From Flavobacterium sp. DG2-3 (GTDB lineage Bacteria; Bacteroidota; Bacteroidia; Flavobacteriales; Flavobacteriaceae): a stretch of DNA of 64,000 nucleotides. Of this stretch, positions 34,793 through 45,171 are shown piece after piece. A model generated the notes under the pieces. The model worked only from the letters and a program-made list of their open reading frames with translations. It ran no database searches and had not been told where the DNA came from. Each line of letters starts with the position of its first letter. The first letter of the stretch is position 1. The stretch spans positions 270,672 through 334,671 of the forward strand of contig NZ_JAVAMB010000003.1 of NCBI RefSeq assembly GCF_030730925.1, given 5' to 3'. The position numbers and the translations under genes were made by a program.

Positions 34793-35411
34793 ATAATTTT
34801 TCGTTTAATTGTTGAATCAATTTTTCTTTTTCATCACTTTCCGTAATGATTCCAGAAATGGCAATTCCGTGAATTCCAGTTTCCATTAGCGGACTAACAT
34901 CTCGTAATGTGATACCTCCAATGGCATAAACAGGAATTTCGATTTTATTTTTTTTCAATTTTTGCAGAATGTCAAAATAGCCCGACAATCCCAAAATCGG
35001 ACTTAATTTTTCTTTTGTAGCCGTAAAACGGAAAGGCCCTAAACCAATATAATCACAGCCATCTTTTACGTGATTTTGAATGTCTTCAAAAGTATTTGCA
35101 GTCCCTCCAATTACTTTTGAAGTTCCTAAAAAAGCTCTCGCTTCATTAATTTTAGTATCCGTTAAACCTAAATGAACGCCGTCGGCATCAATTTCTTTGG
35201 CGAGATGCAGATCATCATTTACAATAAAATTGGCAGCGTATTTTTCGCATAAAGGTTTTATCGCTTCCGCTAAAGTGAAAGTTTCTTTTTGTGTCTGGTT
35301 TTTAAATCGCATTTGCACCCAGTTGCAGCCTGCATCAAGTGCCTGATGAATGTTGGATAATTGTTTTTCTATAGTTTCGCCTTGCGAGATATATTGAAGT
35401 TTGCTATACAT
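34773..35411 (-). CDS. thiE: Thiamine-phosphate synthase ThiE
   Basis: A 212-residue TIM-barrel enzyme joining HMP diphosphate with thiazole phosphate. Visible are VQMRFKNQ (pyrophosphate arm, about 33-40), [18 protein letters not shown] (magnesium/HMP region, split) and GLGPFRFT, then YAIGGI. It overlaps thiG (20 bases) and thiD (8 bases). A second, TenI-like member of the family is two genes upstream. Confidence 0.96.
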   Translation of the reverse strand: MYSKLQYISQGETIEKQLSNIHQALDAGCNWVQMRFKNQTQKETFTLAEAIKPLCEKYAANFIVNDDLHLAKEIDADGVHLGLTDTKINEARAFLGTSKVIGGTANTFEDIQNHVKDGCDYIGLGPFRFTATKEKLSPILGLSGYFDILQKLKKNKIEIPVYAIGGITLRDVSPLMETGIHGIAISGIITESDEKEKLIQQLNEKLYAKIIV

Positions 35412-36144
35412 AATGATATCCGATTAAAGTTGATGTTGAACTCAGGTAATTTTCGATATAGATTTTAGCATTTTTACAAGCCTCTTTTATCGATTGATTT
35501 AAAGCCAAATTGGAAGCAATAGCAGAAGAAAGCACACAACCTGAACCGTGTTTTTCGGAACATTTTTTTTCTGATGGAAATAATTCTAAAATTTCATCCT
35601 TTAGAAATAAACGATCTGTACCAATAGCTTTTTCGTTATGTCCGCCTTTTAATAGAACGTTCGTAGGAAATTGATTTTCGATTAAAACAAATTCAGGAAA
35701 TAGAATTTTCATTTCATGATAATTAGGCGTAATCAAATCGATTTTTGAAAGTATTTTATTTAAATCTAAACGATTTTCAATATTCATAAATTCAAATTTT
35801 GTAGTTGATTTTAGAACAGGATCCCAAACTATTTTTGTTGATGAAGAAAGCCGTTTTACTGTCGAAACAATACGGTTTAAATCATATAAAGAAGATACAA
35901 TTCCAATTTTGGCAACACTGATTTTATAATTCAAAAACATTGTTTCAATCGAACGGATTACAAAACTCAAATCGGTCCACTGAATTTCATAAAATTGATT
36001 TTCAGTCTGAATGGTATTCGCTGTCGAAATAGCAAAACCAGTTACTTTGTGCTGTTCAAATGTTTTGATATCAGCCAAAATTCCGGCACCACCTGAAGGA
36101 TCTAAACCTGCGATTGTGAGTACGAAAGGGCGATTTGCTGACAT
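35404..36144 (-). CDS. thiD: Hydroxymethylpyrimidine/phosphomethylpyrimidine kinase ThiD
   Basis: A 246-residue ribokinase-like enzyme that phosphorylates HMP and HMP-P. Start motif TIAGLDPSGGAGILADIKTF (about 10-29) is canonical, WDPVLKST follows, and the catalytic GSGC is in KHGSGCVLSSA (about 199-209). It is shorter than E. coli ThiD (266). It overlaps its neighbours on both sides (8 bases with thiE, 43 bases with the TenI-like frame). Confidence 0.96.
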   Translation of the reverse strand: MSANRPFVLTIAGLDPSGGAGILADIKTFEQHKVTGFAISTANTIQTENQFYEIQWTDLSFVIRSIETMFLNYKISVAKIGIVSSLYDLNRIVSTVKRLSSSTKIVWDPVLKSTTKFEFMNIENRLDLNKILSKIDLITPNYHEMKILFPEFVLIENQFPTNVLLKGGHNEKAIGTDRLFLKDEILELFPSEKKCSEKHGSGCVLSSAIASNLALNQSIKEACKNAKIYIENYLSSTSTLIGYHYV

Positions 36145-36707
36145 AATTTAAATTGTTTTAATGGATTTTTATTTTTCCAAATACTTCCTAAAAGAGCGAA
36201 ATCATCAAAGCCTTTTTCTAAAACTTCTTGAATGTTTTCTGAATCAATTCCGCCTAAAGCAATCATTTTTGTTTCATGATTTGTTCTTGATTTTATTTCT
36301 TCGAAAAGATCTTTCTCTGGAGAATAATTTTCTTTCGAAATGCTTTTAAAAACGGGACTTAAAAAGGCGTAATCAAAATTTTCTAGAGAGTTAAAATCTT
36401 CTATAGAATGCGTTGATGTTGAATACCTACTAGGTTTTGAAAACCTTGCAGGAGAGCTGCTAGATTGATTTCTTTCTTTTTCAGAAAAATGAAATCTGTC
36501 AATGCCAAAATCTTCAGCTAATTCATGATGATTATGCAGAACCATTTTATCCCGAAATTCTAATTTCATCTGTTGAAGAAACTGAATCATTTCTAAAGAT
36601 GAAAAATAAGGTTTGCGAATATGAAGCAATGGCAATCCTTCTTCAAAAAAGGAAGTGATTAAATTAATTTCATTTTTTACCACAATTGGATTTGAGATTA
36701 AAATCAT
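36102..36707 (-). CDS. Thiamine-phosphate synthase-like protein (TenI type) with a palindrome in the gene
   Basis: A 201-residue protein from the ATG at 36707; a GTG 33 bases upstream is also open but would translate an intergenic repeat. The fold is ThiE/TenI-like (LLHIRKP, VLHNHHELAEDFGIDRFHFSE in parts, DYAFLSPVF, ALGGI). The NDD metal motif of true ThiE is replaced by HNHHE, so it may be a TenI-like thiazole tautomerase or have another pathway role. Residues about 100-112 are encoded by a 27-base palindromic repeat. It overlaps thiD by 43 bases. Confidence 0.88.
   Translation of the reverse strand: MILISNPIVVKNEINLITSFFEEGLPLLHIRKPYFSSLEMIQFLQQMKLEFRDKMVLHNHHELAEDFGIDRFHFSEKERNQSSSSPARFSKPSRYSTSTHSIEDFNSLENFDYAFLSPVFKSISKENYSPEKDLFEEIKSRTNHETKMIALGGIDSENIQEVLEKGFDDFALLGSIWKNKNPLKQFKLCQQIALSYSQSQV
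36426..36452. repeat. CCTACTAGGTTTT palindrome within a coding region
   Basis: CCTACTAGGTTTT, one base, AAAACCTTGCAGG: 11 of 13 positions pair. It encodes a Ser/Arg/Lys-rich loop (PARFSKPSR) in frame in the TenI-like protein. Confidence 0.8.
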
Positions 36708-36725
36708 TCGATTTGTTTTTTCTTC

Positions 36726-36754
36726 TCCCGCAGATTTCACAGATTTAGGAGATC
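36726..36754. repeat. CGCAGATTT repeat before the TenI-like gene
   Basis: CCCGCAGATTTCACAGATTT, related to the repeats around the GxxExxY gene, in the spacer between thiC and the TenI-like gene. Confidence 0.7.
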
Positions 36755-36785
36755 TTTGTTCTTTACTCTATTTTCTATCCTCTTT

Positions 36786-38704
<1,919 letters not shown>

Positions 38705-38754
38705 TATGATTGGCAAATTGGAATTTGGTATTTAAAAATTTGGAATTTTAAAAA

Positions 38755-38961
38755 TTAACCTCCCTGCGTAGCAGAAATGATCAAAATATCGTCAGTTTCG
38801 TGTAGGAGGTATTCGTTCCATTTGGTTTTTGGAACAACAGTATTGTTGACAGCAACAGCGATTCCGTTTTGTTTGAGCGGAATTTCGAGATCGAGCAATG
38901 ATTGAACGCTTAGCGATTCAGCATTGAAATTTTTGGTTTGTTGATTGATTTTAAGTTCCAT
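38755..38961 (-). CDS. thiS: Sulphur carrier protein ThiS
   Basis: A 68-residue ubiquitin-like protein ending in the required Gly-Gly (SATQGG). Visible are the strand MELKINQQTK and VAVNNTVVPKTKWNEYLL, standard for ThiS. ThiF adenylates the terminal Gly, a sulphur donor makes the thiocarboxylate, and ThiG uses it. First gene of the operon after the TPP riboswitch. Its start codon and AAAGGA are inside a hairpin (38958-39001), suggesting control of translation. Confidence 0.96.
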   Translation of the reverse strand: MELKINQQTKNFNAESLSVQSLLDLEIPLKQNGIAVAVNNTVVPKTKWNEYLLHETDDILIISATQGG

Positions 38962-39001
38962 TCCTTTTTGAGTTTAGTGTATAGTTACACAATAGGAATG
39001 G
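38958..39001 (-). promoter_or_regulatory. Hairpin covering the thiS ribosome-binding site and start codon
   Basis: In the transcript CCATTCCT (39001-38994) can pair with AGGAATGG (38965-38958), which contains the Shine-Dalgarno-like AGGA and the ATG. An inner 5-bp stem (GTGTA/TACAC) with a 4-base loop stabilises it. It lies between the TPP aptamer and thiS. Confidence 0.65.
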
Positions 39002-39035
39002 CTACAAAATACACGCAGGCGCGCGCATAGAAGTC

Positions 39036-39119
39036 ATCTTACTTTTCCCTACGCTAGTATGAACTAGATCAGGTTCAGAGGGTAAAATCTCAGCCTGCAT
39101 GATGCAGACACCCCTAAAG
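39036..39119 (-). promoter_or_regulatory. TPP riboswitch of the thi operon
   Basis: On the minus strand the consensus runs GGGGTG, GGCTGAGATTTTACCC, then CTGAACCTGATCTAGTTC and the closing TAGCGTAGGGAAA. All conserved THI-box parts are intact. About 75 bases separate the aptamer from thiS. A GCCTGC near 39014-39019 is complementary to GCAGGC of the aptamer and could form an alternative helix. Confidence 0.97.
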
Positions 39120-39126
39120 TGTGAAG

Positions 39127-39158
39127 CAAATATATGTAATTTTTGTTTAAAGTTTCAA
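39127..39158 (-). promoter_or_regulatory. Promoter of the thi operon
   Basis: Minus-strand -7 box TATATTTG (39127-39134) with TTG (39156-39158) 21 bases upstream. Transcription would begin just before the TPP aptamer. Confidence 0.65.
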
Positions 39159-39212
39159 GTTTAAGGTTTTCAAGTTCAAAAAAAATGAAAACTAGAACTG
39201 AAACTGAGATAG

Positions 39213-39773
39213 TTATTTCTTTCGCGTAAAGCAATCTTCTATATGATCATTGACCATTCCAGTTGCCTGCATGTGAGCATAAATAACCGTTGAGCCAACA
39301 AATTTGAAACCGCGTTTCTTTAAATCTTTACTAATCGCATCAGAAATTGGAGTTGTTGCCGGAACATCTTTTAAGGTTTTTGGATTGTTGTCGATTGGTT
39401 TTCCATCAACAAATTCCCAGATGTATTTTGAGAAAGTTCCAAATTCTTCTTGAACTTTCATGAATGCTTGTGCATTTGAAACAGCAGATTTAATTTTTAA
39501 TCCGTTTCGAATAATGCCTGTGTTTTGCATCAATTCTTCGATTTTATCTTCAGAATAATTAGCAATTTTTTTATAATCAAAATGATCAAAAGCAGTTTTA
39601 AAGTTTTCTCTTTTGTTTAAAATCGTAATCCAGCTTAAACCCGCCTGAAAAGTTTCTAAAATTAAAAATTCAAAAATAGTCGGGTCGTCGTAAACAGGAG
39701 TTCCCCATTCTTCGTCGTGGTATTTTTTATATAAATCGCTGGTGGAACACCAGCCGCATCTAATTAGTTCCAT
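39213..39773 (-). CDS. tag: DNA-3-methyladenine glycosylase I
   Basis: A 186-residue Tag enzyme that removes 3-methyladenine from DNA. Start RCGWCS (Cys ligand near 6), the YHDEEWG strand with the conserved Glu/His, ETFQAGLSW (helix-hairpin-helix region) and the end NDHIEDCF with His/Cys zinc ligands all fit. With AlkB and Ada-type proteins at 4.7-8.2 kb the window encodes a good part of an alkylation repair set. Single gene between the riboswitch region and a terminator. Confidence 0.97.
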   Translation of the reverse strand: MELIRCGWCSTSDLYKKYHDEEWGTPVYDDPTIFEFLILETFQAGLSWITILNKRENFKTAFDHFDYKKIANYSEDKIEELMQNTGIIRNGLKIKSAVSNAQAFMKVQEEFGTFSKYIWEFVDGKPIDNNPKTLKDVPATTPISDAISKDLKKRGFKFVGSTVIYAHMQATGMVNDHIEDCFTRKK

Positions 39774-39794
39774 TGTTTTTTATTTTAAAGATAT

Positions 39795-39831
39795 AAAAAA
39801 GCCTCATTTCAAATTGAAACGAGGCGTATTT
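39795..39831 (-). terminator. Terminator of the lipocalin-like gene
   Basis: GCCTC-a-TTTCAA / TTGAAA-c-GAGGC hairpin, with A/T runs on both sides, directly after the 39847-40293 gene on the minus strand. Confidence 0.85.
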
Positions 39832-39846
39832 TATTAAATAATATAA

Positions 39847-40293
39847 TTATTTTCTAGTGTATTCTAATAACTTATACACTGCATTATCTTTGCCTTTTGT
39901 AATTTTTAATCTCAAGGAAGTTTCATCTAATCTTAGAATCTCATAACTAGTTTCATTATTTAATATGTCTTTTAGTTTTAAGGTATTATTTGATTTTAAC
40001 CATGTTCCGTCATTGGTGTATTCCTTACATTTTGAATTGGTATACTCATATTCGAATTCTTTGTAGTTTCCATTTTCTAAAAATTCAATTTGATCATTAC
40101 TGCACCCGCCCTCTGGAGTAATTGTTAATAGGAGTTCGGAACCATCTAAGATATTTCCTCTTTTTGTAAGTTTCCATTTGCCAATAACAGAAGCTTCAGA
40201 TATTGAGCCCTTGTCGTCGCTTTCATTATCGTTGCTACTACATGATGATAGTAATATCCCAATTGAAACAAATAAAATAGCTAATTTCTTCAT
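39847..40293 (-). CDS. Lipocalin-like lipoprotein
   Basis: A 148-residue lipoprotein: signal with lipobox LSSC (Cys18), then an acidic linker DNESDD, which resembles flavobacterial signals for surface export. The rest starts VIGKWKLTKR and alternates beta strands (NGNYKEFEYEYTN, NTLKLKDI, LRLKITKG) as in lipocalin-like domains common in this phylum. Ligand and function are unknown. Confidence 0.8.
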   Translation of the reverse strand: MKKLAILFVSIGILLSSCSSNDNESDDKGSISEASVIGKWKLTKRGNILDGSELLLTITPEGGCSNDQIEFLENGNYKEFEYEYTNSKCKEYTNDGTWLKSNNTLKLKDILNNETSYEILRLDETSLRLKITKGKDNAVYKLLEYTRK

Positions 40294-40430
40294 TTTGTAA
40301 TAAATTTATTAATAATATTAAAAAACAAAACTACGAACTATTTTTTATCATTACTAATTTTTGTAAGATTATTTTTATTTTAAAAAAAATACTTTTTTTA
40401 GCTTTTTCTCTCGAAACACTGTATGGTCAA

Positions 40431-41111
40431 CTATCTTCCAATCTGCCAACTATAACCTTTTACACTCGGAATATATGCAGAACGTCCAACTATAACTAAA
40501 TTATTGTAGATTTTTTTGTTGTATTTAATGCCAATTGCATTTCCGGAAGTGTACATTTTATTGGCTTTAAATACCACTTTCATTTTGCCATCTTCCAATT
40601 CTGCGTCAGATACTTTTTCAATAAACCAAGTAGAATGCCATTTTACAGCCAATTCATTTTCTGCTGTTTTAGTTACACTTTTTACGAGCTTAACCGCTTC
40701 TTCGGGAATCTCGAAGTTCTCTGTTAACTGCTTTTGAGTCATGGTCTGACCCATTTTGCATTTTTCTAATATTTTGCGAATATTGACAAAGCTTAATAAT
40801 TTGTCGTTGGCTTCTTTTTTTATAGAAGTTGGCTGATTTAAAGTATTATTTACGGTTTTAGAATTTACCGTTTTAACTTCTATCGGAGTTTTAACTGCAA
40901 AAGGATTTTTTGTCGAAACAGTTTTTTTGGAATCGATCTCTTTTGGAGCGGTAATGCTTTTTGATGAAATTGTAGAATTTATTTTTACGCCAGCGGGTGT
41001 TAATTTATTAACAGGCTGAATGGTTTTTTTATGCTGTTTTTTTTCGTCATTTCCACAGCTTAAAAAGAAATAGGAGACAGAGAATAAAATAAGAAAGTAA
41101 TTATTTTTCAT
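40431..41111 (-). CDS. Hypothetical lipoprotein with a low-complexity linker
   Basis: A 226-residue lipoprotein with lipobox FLSC (Cys19). Residues about 25-100 form a disordered Lys/Thr/Val/Ser linker. The C-terminal 115 residues are a folded domain with the pattern FNIRKILEKCK, AENELAVKWHSTWF and the end YSWQIGR; I do not recognise it. An envelope protein whose domain is held away from the membrane by the linker is the likely picture. Confidence 0.7.
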   Translation of the reverse strand: MKNNYFLILFSVSYFFLSCGNDEKKQHKKTIQPVNKLTPAGVKINSTISSKSITAPKEIDSKKTVSTKNPFAVKTPIEVKTVNSKTVNNTLNQPTSIKKEANDKLLSFVNIRKILEKCKMGQTMTQKQLTENFEIPEEAVKLVKSVTKTAENELAVKWHSTWFIEKVSDAELEDGKMKVVFKANKMYTSGNAIGIKYNKKIYNNLVIVGRSAYIPSVKGYSWQIGR

Positions 41112-41130
41112 GACCTAAGTTTTTTATTCT

Positions 41131-41793
41131 TTAACTTTTTTGTGCTGGATCTCCTTCTAAATATTTTTTAATCAGATGATGTCCTAAATAAATCGCTGGG
41201 GTTAATAAAATAGCGATTGCCAGTTTAAAAGTATATCCTATTAATCCTGAAGATATAAAGGTGTCAAAGTCTATCTTTCCTGGAAGCCAAAAAGCAATTC
41301 CCAAAACAATAAACGAATCAAATAATTGCGAAATTACGGTAGAACCCGTTGCTCTCAGCCATATTTTCTTTTCGCCGGTTCTGTTTTTAAAAAACCAAAA
41401 AATCCAAACATCAATAAGCTGAGAAGCCATAAAAGCGATTAAACTTCCAACTATAATCCACATGCTCTGTCCAAAAACGGCTTGAAATTGCTCATCATTT
41501 ACAGGACTTATTCCTTTTGCGGCCGGAATTACCATAGCCATAAACAAGATAATAAAAGCATAAGCAATCAGACATGCCGTTATAAAAGAAAGTTTTTTTA
41601 CTCCTTTTTCACCAAAATATTCATTAATCAAATCGGTTGTTAGAAATACGATTGGCCAAGGCAAAATTCCGATACTCATTACAAAAGGTCCAACTTGGAT
41701 TAATTTTCCGCCAATTAACTCAGCAACAACGGCATTGGTGATAAATATCCCTGATAAAATTACAAAAACAATTTCTTTTCTGGTTTTAAACAT
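41131..41793 (-). CDS. yhhQ: Queuosine precursor transporter (YhhQ/VUT family)
   Basis: A 220-residue membrane protein with six to seven helices. Family signs are NAVVAELIGGKLI (about 20-32), DLINEYFGEKGVKK (about 54-67) and the LIDVWIFWFFKNRTGEKK loop (in parts). E. coli YhhQ imports preQ0/preQ1 for tRNA queuosine. No que gene is adjacent. It ends 19 bases before the lipoprotein gene and may be its upstream operon partner. Confidence 0.92.
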   Translation of the reverse strand: MFKTRKEIVFVILSGIFITNAVVAELIGGKLIQVGPFVMSIGILPWPIVFLTTDLINEYFGEKGVKKLSFITACLIAYAFIILFMAMVIPAAKGISPVNDEQFQAVFGQSMWIIVGSLIAFMASQLIDVWIFWFFKNRTGEKKIWLRATGSTVISQLFDSFIVLGIAFWLPGKIDFDTFISSGLIGYTFKLAIAILLTPAIYLGHHLIKKYLEGDPAQKS

Positions 41794-41943
41794 TTGATTT
41801 TTGGTATTGATATTTCAAAAATAAACTATTTCTTTTAAATCTTAGAAACGGATTAAGAAGTTTGCTTTCGATTGGTTAATTTTGAGATTCTGTTGCATTT
41901 TTTGCTAGTCCAATTTTTGTACAGAATTAATAAAAGTATAGTT

Positions 41944-44007
41944 ATGAAAACACCAATAGAATTAGATAATCCATTGTTAAGAGAATGGTCTGGTCCTTAT
42001 GGAGGGGTTCCAGATTTTACAGCCTACAAAGTTTCCGATTTTAAGCCTGCAATAGAATTTGCAATAAAAGAAAAATTGGAAGAAATTGATGCAATTTCAA
42101 CTAATCCAGAAGAGCCGACATTTGAAAATACAGTCAAAGCTTTAGAACTTTCTGGTGAAAAGTTAGATAGAATTTATGCGGTTTACGGAATTTATAGATC
42201 GAATTTGAGTACTCCAGAATTTAATAGTGTTGATACAGAAATGTCTCCAAAATTGGCAGAGATTAATGATAAGCTGTATCAAAATGAGAAGTTGTTTTCT
42301 AGAATTGAAGCTTTATACAAATCGGATGAAAAGGAAAATTTCACGAAGGAGCAGCAACGTTTGCTTTGGCTGTATTATACCGATTTTGTTAGAGAAGGAG
42401 CGGAGTTAAACAAAGAAGACAAAGATAAAGTTGCCGAAATAAACCAAGAATTGGCAACGCTTTTTACTTCTTTTAGTCAAAAATTGTTGGCAGAAGAAAA
42501 TAATCAGTATATCGAATTAAAAACGGAAGCTGATTTTGACGGTTTACCTGAAGAATTTAAAAATGCCGCAATTGCCGAAGCAAAAGAAAGAAATCTGAAT
42601 GTTTTGGGATGTATCGGAAATACAAGATCTTCAATTGAGCCTTTTTTGACTTTTTCCAACAAAAGAAATTTAAGAGAACAAGCTTTTAAAATTTTTGTAA
42701 AAAGAGGCGATAATAAGAATGAAAATGATACAAATGACACTCTTGTATCTATTTTAAGATTAAGAGCAGAGAAAGCGAAGATTTTGGGCTTTGCTAATTT
42801 TGCTGAGTGGAGTTTGTCTAATAAAATGGCAAAGGATCCGCAGAAAACGCTCGATCTAATGCATTCTGTATGGAAACCTGCTGTAGACAAAGTAAAAAAT
42901 GATGTTTCGGCAATGCAGGAAATGGTAGATAGAGAAGGAGGGAACTTTAAAATCCAGCCTTGGGATTACCGTTATTATGCAGAAAAAGTGCGAAAAGAAA
43001 AATACGATTTAGATCAGAACGAAATAAAGCAATATTTGCAGTTAGAAAATTTACGTGAATCGATGTTTTGGACAGCGGGCGAATTGTTTGATTTAGGTTT
43101 TAAGCAGTTGTTTGATGTTCCGGTTTATCATGAAGATGTTAGAGTTTGGGAAGTAAATAATAGAAATACAGGAGAACCAATTGGATTATGGTATTTTGAC
43201 CCATATGCGCGAATTGGAAAACGTTCTGGAGCTTGGATGAATTCGCATCGCGATCAGCAGAAAATCAACGGAAAAGTATTGCCAATTGTGTCAAACAACT
43301 GCAATTTTATAAAAGGAAACAGCGACGAACCAACTTTGATTTCTTGGGACGATGCGACGACTTTGTTTCACGAATTTGGCCATGCATTGCACGGGTTGTG
43401 TTCGAATGTTACTTATCCGAGCCTTTCTGGGACTTCGGTCGCAAGAGATTATGTGGAGTTTCCTTCCCAGTTATTAGAACATTGGTTAGCAACTCCTGAA
43501 GTACTAAATAAGTTTGCCCTTCATTACAAAACAAACGAACCTTTATCTCAGTCATTAGTAGGAAGAATAGGAAAAGCAGCTAATTTTAATGAAGGTTTTG
43601 CAACTGTAGAAACAATTTCAAGTTCGTTTGTTGATATGAAACTGCATCTTACAACCGAGATAATCGATCCGTATGATTTTGAGAAAAAGATTTTAAGCGA
43701 AATTAATATGCCTTCAGAAATTGTGATGCGACATAGAATTCCACAATTTGCACATATATTTTCAAGTGACGGATATGCAGCAGGATATTACAGCTATTTA
43801 TGGGCAGATGTAATCAATGCCGATGCTTGGGAAGCGTTTTTGGAAGCAAATGGACCGTTTGACAAAAATGTTTCTGAACGTCTCTATAAAACAGTTTTAA
43901 GCGTTGGAAACACGATCGATAATGAAACAATGTACGAGAATTTCAGAGGACATGCTCCACAATCTGATGCTTTGATGCGAGCGAGAAATTTTCCAGTTGA
44001 AAGTTGA
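41944..44007 (+). CDS. M3-family zinc oligopeptidase (Dcp/OpdA type)
   Basis: From the ATG at 41944, 687 residues; an upstream start at 41872 would add a hydrophobic, unlikely extension. The zinc site is HEFGHALHG (about 477-485) with the third ligand Glu in NEGFATVE. DYVEFPSQLLEHW and SGTSVARD place it near dipeptidyl carboxypeptidase and oligopeptidase A. It should trim cytosolic peptides. Lack of a signal peptide agrees with a cytosolic place. Confidence 0.95.
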   Translation: MKTPIELDNPLLREWSGPYGGVPDFTAYKVSDFKPAIEFAIKEKLEEIDAISTNPEEPTFENTVKALELSGEKLDRIYAVYGIYRSNLSTPEFNSVDTEMSPKLAEINDKLYQNEKLFSRIEALYKSDEKENFTKEQQRLLWLYYTDFVREGAELNKEDKDKVAEINQELATLFTSFSQKLLAEENNQYIELKTEADFDGLPEEFKNAAIAEAKERNLNVLGCIGNTRSSIEPFLTFSNKRNLREQAFKIFVKRGDNKNENDTNDTLVSILRLRAEKAKILGFANFAEWSLSNKMAKDPQKTLDLMHSVWKPAVDKVKNDVSAMQEMVDREGGNFKIQPWDYRYYAEKVRKEKYDLDQNEIKQYLQLENLRESMFWTAGELFDLGFKQLFDVPVYHEDVRVWEVNNRNTGEPIGLWYFDPYARIGKRSGAWMNSHRDQQKINGKVLPIVSNNCNFIKGNSDEPTLISWDDATTLFHEFGHALHGLCSNVTYPSLSGTSVARDYVEFPSQLLEHWLATPEVLNKFALHYKTNEPLSQSLVGRIGKAANFNEGFATVETISSSFVDMKLHLTTEIIDPYDFEKKILSEINMPSEIVMRHRIPQFAHIFSSDGYAAGYYSYLWADVINADAWEAFLEANGPFDKNVSERLYKTVLSVGNTIDNETMYENFRGHAPQSDALMRARNFPVES

Positions 44008-44017
44008 CTGAAATAAA

Positions 44018-44051
44018 AAAAGCCCGAATAACTAAATATTCGGGCTTTTTA
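44018..44051. terminator. Two-way terminator between the M3 peptidase gene and tsf
   Basis: AGCCCGAATA / TATTCGGGCT with a 6-base loop; A-run before, T-run after. It serves both convergent transcripts. Confidence 0.93.
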
Positions 44052-44070
44052 ATATTGAAAAAATAATATA

Positions 44071-45033
44071 TTAACCTAAAGTAACTCTTTTGAAACCAGT
44101 GATTTCAACGTTGAATCCTTTAACGTAATCACCTACTTTTTTACTGTCATCTTTGATGAAGTTTTGGTCAAGTAACGCTTTCTCTTGATCTAACGTAGTG
44201 TTGTCAGAGATAAAACGTTGAACTTTTCCTGGAAGGATTTTGTCCCAGATTTGCTCTGGTTTACCTTCAGCTTTTAATTCAGCTTTAGCATCTTCTTCAG
44301 CTTGTTTGATAACTTCTGGAGTTAATTGAGAGAAAGAGATGTATTTAGGAACATTTTTCAACGTTTTTCCTAAACGTGCAGCTTCTTCATTATCTTTTTC
44401 GATTACAGCAATACGAGCAGCAAGTTCAGATTCAACGAAAGCAGGATCAAAATCTTTGTAAGATAATGTATCAGCACCCATAGAAGCAACTTGCATAGAG
44501 ATATCTTTTGTTAAAGTCTCAGCGTTGTCAACTTTAGCAGAAATAGCTGTTAAAGCAGCAATTTTGTTAACGTGAACGTAAGATCCAACGAAAGCACCTT
44601 CTAAAATTTCGAAACCACCGATTTCGATTTTCTCACCGATAACTCCAGTTTGCTCGATTAATTTCTCAGCAACTGTAATTCCGTTGAAATCAGAAGCTAA
44701 GAAATCTTCTTTAGAAGAGAAGTTGATAGCTCTTTCAACTAAATCTTTAGCTAAAGTTACGAAAGCCTCATTTTTACCTACGAAGTCAGTTTCGCAGTTC
44801 AAAGTAAGAATAGCTCCTTTAGTGTTATCAGCATTGATAAAAGAAACAGCAGCTCCTTCAGAAGACTCACGGTCAGAACGGTTAGCAGCAACTTTTTGTC
44901 CTTTTTCTCTAAGGATTTGGATCGCTTTATCGAAATCTCCTTCCGCTTCAACTAAAGCTTTTTTACAGTCCATCATTCCGGCACCTGTAGATTGTCTTAA
45001 TTTATTTACGTCTGCAGCAGTAATTGTTGCCAT
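44071..45033 (-). CDS. tsf: Elongation factor Ts
   Basis: A 320-residue EF-Ts, the nucleotide exchange factor of EF-Tu. The N-terminal TGAGMMDCKKAL (about 17-28) and the core NCETDFVGKNE (about 79-89) are hallmark. It is longer than E. coli EF-Ts (283), as usual in Bacteroidota, because of an insert in the second half. Last gene of rplM-rpsI-rpsB-tsf; 138 bases of TTGGAATTT repeats separate it from rpsB. Confidence 0.98.
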   Translation of the reverse strand: MATITAADVNKLRQSTGAGMMDCKKALVEAEGDFDKAIQILREKGQKVAANRSDRESSEGAAVSFINADNTKGAILTLNCETDFVGKNEAFVTLAKDLVERAINFSSKEDFLASDFNGITVAEKLIEQTGVIGEKIEIGGFEILEGAFVGSYVHVNKIAALTAISAKVDNAETLTKDISMQVASMGADTLSYKDFDPAFVESELAARIAVIEKDNEEAARLGKTLKNVPKYISFSQLTPEVIKQAEEDAKAELKAEGKPEQIWDKILPGKVQRFISDNTTLDQEKALLDQNFIKDDSKKVGDYVKGFNVEITGFKRVTLG

Positions 45034-45171
45034 AATATTTTGAATTTTAATGTTAAAAGTAAAAATTCCATCTTCTAAATCCCAAACTCCAATTTTATTA
45101 AATTATCAACATAACGTTTTTAATTTTGTATTTGGAATTTGGAATTTAAAATTTGGAATTTAAAATTTGAT

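Noticed and set aside
36708..36740. GTG-start extension of the TenI-like protein
   Set aside because: These codons come from a CGCAGATTT repeat; the ATG at 36707 matches the start of the fold.
39847..41111. Two lipoproteins as a SusD-type or polysaccharide utilisation pair
   Set aside because: No SusC/TonB partner is near and neither protein resembles SusD.
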